Positions 56,406-64,000 of a stretch of 64,000 nucleotides of DNA are shown piece after piece. The notes beneath the pieces are model-generated. The model was given only the letters and a program-made list of their open reading frames with translations. It was not told the origin of the DNA and did no database searches. Source of the stretch: Neopestalotiopsis rosae. Lineage: Eukaryota > Ascomycota > Sordariomycetes > Amphisphaeriales > Sporocadaceae. A program made the translations under genes and the position numbers. The stretch is taken from assembly GCA_023078685.1 (NCBI GenBank), contig JALGAS010000004.1, positions 124,001-188,000 on the forward strand, written 5' to 3'. Every line of letters begins with the position of its first letter. Positions within the stretch are counted from its first letter, which is position 1.

Positions 56406-57294
56406 TTTGTATGAGCGTCGCGGGGCTTTGGCTCGTTATGATCCTACCAGTGCTGATGATAGCCCAATTTCGTGTCTTTCGCGGGATGAGAGAGTCATGC
56501 GACCGGGGCGAGTGTCAATTGCACATAGGCATCGGCTTTGCTAGAAAATTCTGAAGGTTCGCGGCATTGGACACATGTCCCCAAACATTGCGTTCAGTCA
56601 CGGAAGTTGAGAATACAAAGACGATGCAGCCTCGTTGTGCAGATGCAGCAAAGACTTTGCAGCTCGACAAGCTTCTCTGATGTGGGAAATCACCAACAAT
56701 GTCTGCGTGCTATGCCGGTTTGCTGCAACGGAATTGGATGCTAATGATGGTGAAATAAGGTGAGATAAGCCAAAGATTCAATCCGTGATCCAGTCTTTTC
56801 GGCCATGGTCTGCGGCAAGCGAGACAGACGTGGCACACAGTAGACCGCATGTTGTCGCTCATGAGAGAATTGGAGAGGGAGATACCTCATGTTGTTTATT
56901 CTACCTTGTAGTATGTCCTCGAGCATTGTGAAGATAGACCTTTTTTCTCCTTTCTTTCTTTTTTGAGTTTCATCTTACATGGAAATAGCGCCTTCATTCG
57001 TCGTACTCAAGTTTAGATTCTGCATGAAATCATGAAATGAAAAAGACCAAAATTGACCTCGAGTCTGTTGTCTCCTGAACGATGGATCAGAGATCATGTC
57101 CCAGGTAGTCCCACGTTTTTGAGGTACGTACTAGGTCGGCGCTATCCAGCCCTGTAGCACATCCTGCAGGGATCCCCAGCGGAATGCTTACCAAACATCC
57201 GAGCAGCTGTATGAGACATCGCCAAAGCTGCCAGCTCACCATTAACAGATTCTGGGAATAACACCATTTAATCCCAAAAACCACAATCAGAAAT
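56406..57294. other. Divergent intergenic region, no gene seen
   Basis: Lies between the NACHT-ankyrin start (minus) and the UBX gene start (plus). CATCGG at 56530-56535 matches the sequence just left of the T tract (52991-52996) and is a candidate, very short, target-site duplication. No gene is seen. Confidence 0.4.
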
Positions 57295-58847
57295 ATGTTT
57301 TTTGCAGGGACTCTGGAGCAAGGCATCTCCACTGCTCTACAGCAGTCAAAGCAAGTTGTATGCTTTGTCACAGGTAAGAAAAAACCACCCCCTTCTCCCG
57401 CATTTGCAGGTACACGAGACCAGGTAGCTAAAATGGGCTTGGCAGACGGCGAGGAGGAGAGCCAGCAATGGGAAGATGACTTTCTCACCGATGAAACGGT
57501 GAAGACACATCTCCAGACTCACGCAGTAACGCTGCGGTTGCAGGCCGGATCGACGGAGGCGGGGTACCTTGAGGCGCTATTCCCGGTGCCGCGAAAGCCC
57601 ACCCTCGTTATCATTGAGTATGTGACATTTTCAGACACATGCTTTGAATAAGCGTGATACTTATATGACGTGACAGGAATGGTCAACTTAAAGAGTACAT
57701 CGCGGCAGGCACGACAAGGGATGAATTCTTGCGTAGACTGAATCGAGTACTCACGGGGACCAGCGCCCAAGCAGCAGCGCAACAACCAGCACAACAGCAA
57801 GTGCCAGCAGCAGGCGAAGGCAGCAGCCCGGACCAGGAATCTCAAGCCTCTCCCCAGATCCAAGCGCTCCTAGCCGAGCGTGCCGCTCGCTTGGAAGCCG
57901 ATAAGAAGGCCAAGGAGCAGGCAGCTAAGGCGGAAGCCAAGAAGCGCGCAGAGGAGCGCCGTGCCTCGGAAGCGGGAGAGAGCACCGCTGAGAGTTCGAA
58001 GATCAAGGCCGCCGAGAGTAAGTACGCCAATCTTTTGCGCAAGAAGAAGCAGGACGAGCGAGATGAGCGCCAACGTATCTTGCGACGTATCGAGGACGAC
58101 AAGCGCGAGAGGCGTGAGCGTGAGGCGCAGGAGCGGCAGGCCCGACTACTTCTCTCAGCGACAGAGGACGACGGCGCCTCGCCACGGCAGCAACCGGTCG
58201 AAGAGATTCAGCTTCCGGCTCGTGGCTTTGGGACGCACTGTAGTCTGCAGATCCGATTGCTCGATGGCTCGACTATGCGAAGCCGCTTCCCCAGCGATGT
58301 GAAGCTGGGCAAGGAGGTTAGAGAATGGATCGACGAGAATCGGACCGACAGCGATGAGCCGTATACGTTCAGGGTCGTTTTGACGCCCCTGCCCAACAAG
58401 GCAATCGAGCCATCTGAAGAGGCTGACAGCCTACGGGACCTGGGACTCTCCCCCTCGGCAACGCTCGTCATGGTACCGCGGGTAAGGGTGGCAACGGCAT
58501 TCCAACAGACTGGTGGTGTGCTGTTCCGTGCCTGGTCGGGTATCTATGCGCTTCTCCACATGATTATTACCTTTCCCTTGACGTTTGTCGGCGCTGGACG
58601 ATCACCGCACGACCAAACTAGACGAGGGGTCGACATGGACAACCTAGACGGCCAGGGCGCAGCAGCACGCGGGCAAGACCAGAGGATCAGGGGTTTCCAG
58701 AATCCTGATGATCGTAGGCGGGATCAACAATTATATAATGGTAACTCGGTAAGTTACACGCTTCTTTGCACAATATGGAACAAGGCTAATTTTTAGCAGT
58801 TGAATTTTGAACCCAGGAACGATGAAGAGAACCAAGAAGAGCATTAA
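57295..58847 (+). CDS. UBX-domain protein, UBXN4 (erasin)-like ER factor
   Basis: Four exons, 57295-57373, 57446-57617, 57677-58748 and 58797-58847 (phases 1, 2, 0), give 457 residues. An N-terminal thioredoxin-like UAS-type domain lies at about 1-110 (LEQGISTALQQSKQVVCFVTD, SQQWEDDFL). Next comes a Gln/Pro-rich linker, then a long Lys/Arg/Glu coiled coil at about 140-250 (EADKKAKEQAAKAEAKKRAE). The UBX domain is at about 272-355 (LQIRLLDGSTMRSRFPSDVKL), and a hydrophobic hairpin is at about 370-395 (WSGIYALLHMIITFPLTFVGAG). This is the order of human UBXN4, which anchors Cdc48/p97 to the endoplasmic reticulum for protein degradation. The final intron has a TAGCAG double acceptor that adds or omits one Gln. 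The first intron excludes 72 nt that could be read through in frame to give a longer, less family-like N terminus. Confidence 0.9.
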
Positions 58848-59342
58848 AGTTGTGATATCTGGGTCTTTCTGTATGATTAGAAATGCTACACGCGCACTAG
58901 TATTACATTAATAAACGAGATGCATTGGCGGTATGGATTCACCTGGGCATATCACGACCACAGTTGGCATTGAGTCAGCAGAACTGAGACTACGTGGCAA
59001 GTGCGTAGTGTAGGGTATATTGAGTTTTTTGGTCCTTTTTCCTTTCTGTTGTACATGAGGAGGGATTATTTTCACTTTGATTCCTCCGATCCATTTATTA
59101 TAGCTTTTATAGCCTTTTCTTGTCCAGGCATGATGCAAATGTAAAATTTTACATATTTATCCCTCGATACCGCGCAATGCTGAATGCCAATAACGAATCG
59201 ATTTCGAGAATTAAAGCTCGTGATTATTGTTGTCAGTCACTATATCTAGTGATTTGTACCAAAGACAGAGACTCCTTTCAGAATGTCTGCTACGATCGCT
59301 AGCGGGCAAAATGCCTTTCCACCCTCGAATGGCGACTCAGCT
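58848..59342. other. Convergent intergenic region, no gene seen
   Basis: Shared 3' region of the UBX (plus) and MIX17-like (minus) genes. AT-rich, no motif-bearing open frame. Confidence 0.4.
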
Positions 59343-59971
59343 TTACGAGGTGTACTGGGTAGCAGCAGCCTGGCAAGCCTTGAGCTGCTCAAGGTACCAG
59401 CCGCAGATCTGCATGTTACCGGAGTGGTCGTCCATGCACTTGGTAAAGTTGGTGGTGGCGACGCCGCAGTTGTTGCCCCATTCGCTGTTGTTGGTCTGCT
59501 GGGCCTGGACGGGCGCGGCGGCCTCGGGAGCAGAGGAGCCGCCAGAGAAGAAGCCGCCAATGGCGTGGCCGATGGAAGAGCCGACTGCTACACCGCTGTT
59601 GAGGGAATCAACGTTAGCATCTTGTTGTAGGTCTTGGAGAAACCCATTCCTGGCGCATTTTCATGGTACTTTCTGGCGCAGGAACCATAACACATGTTTG
59701 CGATCCATAGAGCCGATTTGCGCAACCTGAAAACCTCCACATACGCCAGAGAGTATCATGTTACTTACGCAGCAGTGCTGGCCATCTGGCCAAAGAGACC
59801 GGGACCCTGCGACTGGGCAGGAGCCGGGGCGGCGTGCTGCTGAGGAGGAGCCTGAGCAGGAGCATATGTAGCCGCGGGCCGGGTCTGTTGCGCCTGGGGA
59901 GCGGGAGCTGCGCGGGGAGCCACAGTCGGGCGGGCGGGGGCAGGACGGCCGGCGGATCTTTGACGAGGCAT
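59343..59971 (-). CDS. MIX17: MIX17/CHCHD2-type twin CX9C mitochondrial protein
   Basis: Two exons, 59971-59769 and 59595-59343, phase 2, with a 173-nt intron (GTAAGT donor, ACAG acceptor), give 151 residues. The N-terminal 60 residues are Ala/Pro/Gln-rich and basic at the start (MPRQRSAGRPAPARP), as in CHCHD2/CHCHD10. A Gly-rich helix follows the intron (GVAVGSSIGHAIGGFF). The C-terminal CHCH domain has two CX9C motifs: C-GVATTNFTK-C and C-GWYLEQLKA-C, with exactly nine residues each. Such proteins are oxidised by Mia40 in the intermembrane space and affect respiration and cristae. Stop TAA at 59343-59345. It diverges from COQ4, also mitochondrial. The residue before the last Gln-Tyr-Thr-Ser is Thr on my reading. 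Family assignment is secure; the yeast name MIX17 is by analogy. Confidence 0.94.
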
Positions 59972-60470
59972 TTTGTTGATGTGTGGTTGTGTGATTGCAA
60001 CTGATATGCTGAGAATAGAAGAATTGATATACAGAGGTTGTAGTTGCGGAATGTAGAAAACGTTGGAAGAAAGTAGTTCGGCTTTAAGACCAATGACTAG
60101 ATCCCGGCGTAGGCAAATTATTGTTGACCGAGACGGAGATTCCCATGGAAAAGCAACCAGAAAGCTCTTGCAGCTCACTGGAAACGCTAAAAAGGCAGCC
60201 AGTGGCCAATTACAGGACCACGTGAGGTCAGCTCAGGGCACTCAAAGCACTCCACCGTCCCCAAGCGGCCGGGATCTCGCGCAGCGTTTAGGTGCATACG
60301 GGAAGAATGGACCCCTACGGTTTAGTGGACTATCGTTATCGCAACTTTCTGAGAGCTCTCGAGTGATGCTCGTATGACGGAGCTCATAGTTACCATACCA
60401 TCGCGACAAGTGAGACGGAGAAGTGGCAGCGACCGGACTGCTCACTTTTCATAGAGTACATAATAGTATC
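59972..60470. promoter_or_regulatory. Divergent promoter shared by MIX17-like gene and COQ4
   Basis: 499 bp between two start codons of mitochondrial genes. A CCAAT box lies at 60206-60210 and a CACGTG palindrome at 60219-60224. CCAAT is bound by the Hap complex, a regulator of respiratory genes in fungi, and CACGTG by bHLH factors. Shared control is plausible but not shown. Confidence 0.5.
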
Positions 60471-61415
60471 ATGAAGCCGTCCACCCAACCTCTTCGGGCG
60501 GCCCTGCGTCGGTCAGGTCCCCGATCAACATCAATATTCCCTTCCATCACGACGTCGACATCCCACTTACACGACCCCTACTATATCTCCGGAAATGAAC
60601 GGCTTCAACAGCGCCAGCAAACTGCCTCCTTCTCCGTCCTGAACCGACCACCACCCAACTATCCCGGCCATGTGCCGCTCACCAAAGTCGAGCGCATCGC
60701 TCTGGCCCTGGGCTCCGGCATCGGCTCCCTAATAAACCCGTACCGGGGCGACCTAATCGCGACATGCGGCGAAACGACCGCGACACCCTACTTCATCTAC
60801 CGTCTACGAAAGGCCATGCTCTCGGATCCGACGGGACGGCGCATCCTGCGCGACCGGCCGCGCATTACCTCGCAGTCCCTTGATCTGCCGTACCTGCGGA
60901 CGCTGCCGCCGACCACTGTGGGCGGCAACTACGTGGCCTGGCTGGACCGCGAGGGCGTCAGCCCAGACACCCGTGCCGACGTGCGCTACATTGACGACGA
61001 GGAGTGCGCGTACGTTATGCAGCGGTACCGCGAGTCGCACGACTTTTACCACGCGCTCACGGGCCTGCCCATTGTGCGCGAGGGTGAGGTTGCCCTCAAG
61101 GCGTTTGAATTTGCCAATACCCTACTGCCCATGACGGGGTTCGCCTGCCTGGCCGTTGGTACCATGAAGCCGAGCGAGCGCAAGAGGTTCTGGGAGGTTT
61201 ACGGTCCCTGGGCACTCAGGAACGGCATGAGGAGTCAAGAGGTTATTAACATATACTGGGAAGAGGAAATGGAGACGGATTGTGAGGCTCTGAGGAAACG
61301 TCTTGGCATTGAGAGGCCGCCCGACCTGAGAGAGACGCGGAAGAAGGAGAAGGAAGAGCTCAAGAGAAGGAAAGAGGCAGGAAAGGCTATGAGTGATGTT
61401 GCTCGTGCTGCGTAG
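60471..61415 (+). CDS. COQ4: COQ4, ubiquinone biosynthesis protein
   Basis: Single exon, 314 residues from the ATG at 60471; the frame is open upstream without a better start. Coq4 is a peripheral inner-membrane protein that organises the ubiquinone (CoQ) synthesis complex on the matrix side, and recent work assigns it an oxidative C1 decarboxylation. The first 60 residues are Arg/Ser/Thr-rich, a likely mitochondrial presequence. Characteristic segments follow: [20 protein letters not shown], then [18 protein letters not shown], then the metal-binding motif HDFYH at about residue 190 with its partner Glu in [15 protein letters not shown], and [20 protein letters not shown]. The C terminus is a Lys/Arg/Glu helix. 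Length and order match yeast Coq4. No intron is needed. Confidence 0.97.
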   Translation: MKPSTQPLRAALRRSGPRSTSIFPSITTSTSHLHDPYYISGNERLQQRQQTASFSVLNRPPPNYPGHVPLTKVERIALALGSGIGSLINPYRGDLIATCGETTATPYFIYRLRKAMLSDPTGRRILRDRPRITSQSLDLPYLRTLPPTTVGGNYVAWLDREGVSPDTRADVRYIDDEECAYVMQRYRESHDFYHALTGLPIVREGEVALKAFEFANTLLPMTGFACLAVGTMKPSERKRFWEVYGPWALRNGMRSQEVINIYWEEEMETDCEALRKRLGIERPPDLRETRKKEKEELKRRKEAGKAMSDVARAA

Positions 61416-61764
61416 ATTTGGTGTTGTACTAGCCGACTTCAAGAGATCCCGGTACGTTCGAATGCCGTCATATAGAATCAAAAGCTGTATAGTAGCTGTA
61501 AATCATGTAGTAATTAGACCGAGATGCCCCAGAATAGGGATCTTGTTCTTTGTTCTTTTTAGAGTAGGAAACAACGCCAGGTGCCATGCTTGCTGTCGCG
61601 GTAATATGTTCAGCGTTCAAATCTCTCGCTCCTCCTTTTTCCTTTTCCCTTTATTCGAATTGTCTGGAGCGGCGAAAGCGTCTTGACATGGGTTGACTAA
61701 ACGGGCTTCTAAAGTCGCATGATAGCGACTAAATATGCTCGGATACAAGTCGCTTCGAGCCCGC
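61416..61764. other. Short convergent intergenic region
   Basis: Shared 3' region of COQ4 (plus) and the PDCD5 homologue (minus). No gene is seen. Confidence 0.4.
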
Positions 61765-62337
61765 TTAATCGAAAAAGTCGTCATCGTCCTCATCCTCCCA
61801 GCCCTTTCGTCGAGTGACGACAATCTTCTCCTTCTCGCGCGAGCTCTCGGACACGGCCTCGAGCAACTCCTTGAGCTGGTTCTCGGTGACTTTTTCGCGC
61901 AGCTGCCCGCTCCGCGCGAGCATGATGAGCCGGTTCTCGACGTCGGTGGCGCGGTCCTCCCTGACGAGCCGGATGCGGCCCAGACGGTCGGCGGCCTCGG
62001 GGTGCAGGATCTGGTTCAGGATGTGGCTGCGGGCTTCGGACTCTGCTCTATTGCGAGGTGCATGTAGAGTTAGCTTTAGGGTTTCACGATGCCCGTGGCA
62101 TGCTCTCCGTCGGTATGGGAGATAAAGTCGACCACGTACTGCTTTTGCGACTCTGGGTTCTGTCCCTGGCCTCCGCCGCCTCCTCCAGCGCTGCCGGAGC
62201 CGCCTGCCCCACCTTGCGCCTTGAGCTGCTCAAGACGAGCTGCGCGAATCTGCGAAGTGATACAATGTCAGTCCTTGACTCTGTGTGAACCAAGTCAGGG
62301 TTCGCCAACTTACAGCGTCGAGTTCTGCGTCAGCCAT
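61765..62337 (-). CDS. PDCD5/TFAR19-family DNA-binding protein
   Basis: Three exons, 62337-62314 (only 24 nt), 62249-62140 and 62047-61765, phases 0 and 2, introns 64 and 92 nt, give 138 residues. The first exon encodes MADAELDA, the second starts IRAARLEQLKAQGG and contains a Gly/Ser run, and the third begins AESEARSHILNQILHPEAADRL. These match PDCD5 (human MADEELEALRRQRLAELQAK type start), continuing with the three-helix core LVREDRATDVENRLIMLARSGQLREKV and the acidic-basic tail RRKGWEDEDDDFFD. PDCD5 proteins bind DNA or the chaperonin CCT and affect apoptosis and tubulin folding; the yeast homologue Ymr074c is similar. The Gly-rich insert lengthens the protein over the usual 125 residues. 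Located in nucleus and cytosol by analogy. Confidence 0.93.
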
Positions 62338-62805
62338 GGTCTGTATCGTCTGAAGTGTGACGTTTGGGTATGAATGGAAGACGTATAGTGAGTGCTGCGA
62401 ATTGTGTGGGGTCCAAGATGCCTAAACGCGACGATGGGGTCCCTTGAAAAATATGGCGGGGTTCTTTCATGATAAGAGCCAGGCACTTACAGGCATGTGT
62501 TTACATGGTACTACATATGTACAGAAGCAGAACAACCCTTATTTGCAAATATATACTTTGTACTTCCAACATTGATATTCTCTCTAGCATCAAAACGTAA
62601 TAGGAGTCCATGATGTATATGTCAAAATAGTTTTCATTTATTCAAATCTGACGCCGTTGGTAATTACACAATCAACGGCACATGAACATCTCAGCGGAAT
62701 CCAGGAATCTATGATCATGCTGTCATGAAGTACATTATATTGCAGAAGATGATACATCGCAAAGGTGGCCCTTTTTATCTATACAACAGGGTCACCTCGC
62801 GTAGT
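62338..62805. other. Intergenic region, PDCD5 promoter
   Basis: 468 bp between two minus-strand genes: promoter of the PDCD5 homologue and 3' end of the ketopantoate-reductase-like gene. AT-rich after 62.5 kb. No gene is seen. Confidence 0.4.
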
Positions 62806-64000
62806 CTATTTGTTGGTATATACAACGTGCACGAGTGGCCGTGGCACTTCTTCGTCGTTTGCGAGACAGTCCGTATCCAGCATGTACGACCGGTACAACG
62901 GAATGTCTGACTTGAGCTCCTCCTTTCGAGTCGCTTCTTTAGCTCTAATCATGTTCATAATGGCCTTGTGGTGAACAGAGCTGAGCCCAAGTTTCTCCGC
63001 CTTTTTCACAAACCAGCCATTCAGGGTTTGTATCGGCAGTTTCTGTCCATTTCTGACCATTTTCACCCATGGACTCGGACCTCGCTGTGCGCGCAGATAC
63101 CGCATGGTTTCGGTAGCAAAATTACGTCCTAGTAGATAGGATCTGACCTCGGGTGAAGATTGAAGTTCTGGAAGTGCAGAAACGATTTCCATAGTCTCTT
63201 CCCAGAGACTCCTCCAAAGCCGTTGCGCATATTTGTCCATGACAATGCGCTCGTAGGGGAACCCGAGAGCAACGGATATGCTATCCGCTATGGATGAAAA
63301 TATCATGGGTGGTAACTTGTACCGGAAGAGCTTTCCCAAAGATAGATTGGTGGATTCAAGGCCAGGCACCGTGCCTATGAGCTTGAGGAAGTGCTGGGTT
63401 CGAGCGCGGCGAGCAACTCGTTCCCACGTTGCCACCTGATTGACATCACGCTCTTTTTCGGTTGAAAAGGAGAGCCCGGAGAGGAACACCCTGCCGCGAT
63501 TTCTCATGCTCATAGAGTACGAATTTCTGGGGTCCAGGGGATCATTCTGCAGAGAATGGCTCGAATGACCAATAATGAAGGTCGGCCGCGTGGACGGGTC
63601 TTCAAACATGACCTTGTTTAAATGCTCAACCATTCCTAGACCAGGAGTAATCAAACAGATTACAGTATCCTGGTTGATACTGTCGCGAATGCTCATAAGC
63701 GCAGGAATGATGGCGGTATCAGCTGTGCTTATTATCAGATTGTCGATATGCTTGAGCCTCGGTCGTTCGAGTTCAGGGCGCCACGGGTTTCTACTCTTCC
63801 CAATGTACTGAGGAATGAGTATTTCGTGACCAGCGTGGCTGCCGTCTCGGCTGCTCACAGTCAATTTGCGCTGACTCGTGCCCCAGGCGTTGACAAAGGA
63901 CCGTTGGTGCGTCAATAACTGCGGCGGAGGTAGCTCAGGGGTCCCAGCGAGGCAATGCGTGATGTATCTCGCTTCGCGTGTGAATCCCATGATGTGAATT
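62806..64000 (-). CDS. Ketopantoate reductase (ApbA/PanE)-like protein, 5' end beyond window
   Basis: Minus-strand frame open to the window edge; at least 394 residues plus a few more before Met at 63990. TAG stop at 62806-62808. The N-terminal part reads IHIMGFTREARYITHCLAG, aligned with the start of a Rossmann fold, but the expected GxGxxG is changed to GFTREA, so NADPH binding is doubtful. Middle segments fit the family: NLIISTADTAIIPALMSIRD, VICLITPGLGMVEHLNKVMF, RPTFIIGHSSHSL. The C-terminal helical domain is present (KLIGTVPGLESTNLSLGKLFRYKLP, LNGWFVKKAEKLGLSSVHHKAIMNMI). True enzymes reduce 2-dehydropantoate to pantoate for CoA synthesis, but many fungal paralogues have unknown roles. 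It may be a non-catalytic paralogue. The start codon is not in the window. Confidence 0.85.
   Translation of the reverse strand, partial: IHIMGFTREARYITHCLAGTPELPPPQLLTHQRSFVNAWGTSQRKLTVSSRDGSHAGHEILIPQYIGKSRNPWRPELERPRLKHIDNLIISTADTAIIPALMSIRDSINQDTVICLITPGLGMVEHLNKVMFEDPSTRPTFIIGHSSHSLQNDPLDPRNSYSMSMRNRGRVFLSGLSFSTEKERDVNQVATWERVARRARTQHFLKLIGTVPGLESTNLSLGKLFRYKLPPMIFSSIADSISVALGFPYERIVMDKYAQRLWRSLWEETMEIVSALPELQSSPEVRSYLLGRNFATETMRYLRAQRGPSPWVKMVRNGQKLPIQTLNGWFVKKAEKLGLSSVHHKAIMNMIRAKEATRKEELKSDIPLYRSYMLDTDCLANDEEVPRPLVHVVYTNK

Overview
This is a 64 kb piece of nuclear DNA from a filamentous ascomycete (Pezizomycotina; probably Sordariomycetes, perhaps Hypocreales, though rank below class is inference). 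The basis is the gene content: HET and NACHT-ankyrin proteins, a CFEM protein, a Zn2Cys6 regulator, DUF3176, an RGS protein with a membrane tail, and a Rac GTPase. The genes carry short 50-150 nt introns with CTAAC/CTAAT branch points, and there is an intron-bearing tRNA-Asn. I resolved 29 protein-coding genes, one probable broken gene and one tRNA. Exon boundaries were set by hand so that splice consensus, reading phase and family motifs agree. No search was run.

Layout. 0-33 kb is mostly conserved housekeeping: peroxisomal peroxiredoxin, DUF1348 NTF2-like protein, RGS membrane protein, pantothenate kinase, an unrecognised acidic protein, AIM11-like protein, a broken unknown gene, a 2OG-Fe(II) oxygenase, CMS1 divergent from cytosolic aspartyl-tRNA synthetase, a CFEM GPI protein, SURF1/SHY1 convergent with CENP-T, and Rac convergent with a Nop6-like RRM protein. 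35-57 kb looks accessory: a HET-domain protein, a DHA2-type MFS transporter with an in-frame stop, a toxD-like reductase, tRNA-Asn, a Zn2Cys6 regulator, a small membrane protein, a secreted double SnoaL-like protein, a DUF3176 protein and an intronless NACHT-ankyrin protein followed by a 36-nt A tract. 57-64 kb returns to conserved genes: a UBXN4-like UBX protein, a MIX17/CHCHD2-type twin CX9C protein divergent from COQ4, a PDCD5 homologue, and the 3' part of a ketopantoate-reductase-like gene cut by the window edge.

How the genes relate. Mitochondrial function recurs (AIM11, SURF1, MIX17, COQ4). The COQ4/MIX17 and CMS1/AspRS pairs share divergent promoters. HET and NACHT-ankyrin proteins are classes used in fungal non-self recognition, so the middle region may carry self/non-self genes. 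The MFS, reductase and regulator are close enough to suggest a small metabolic locus, but no backbone synthase is present.

Most notable observations: the 2OG-Fe(II) oxygenase gene can only be read in frame if a single-nucleotide exon (T at 16626) is spliced between two consensus introns, which restores a Tyr I recall as conserved; the NACHT-ankyrin gene looks like a retroposed copy; the CENP-T promoter holds an inverted pair of GACGCGTC (MCB-like) boxes; and the MFS gene has one TAA codon before its last membrane helix.
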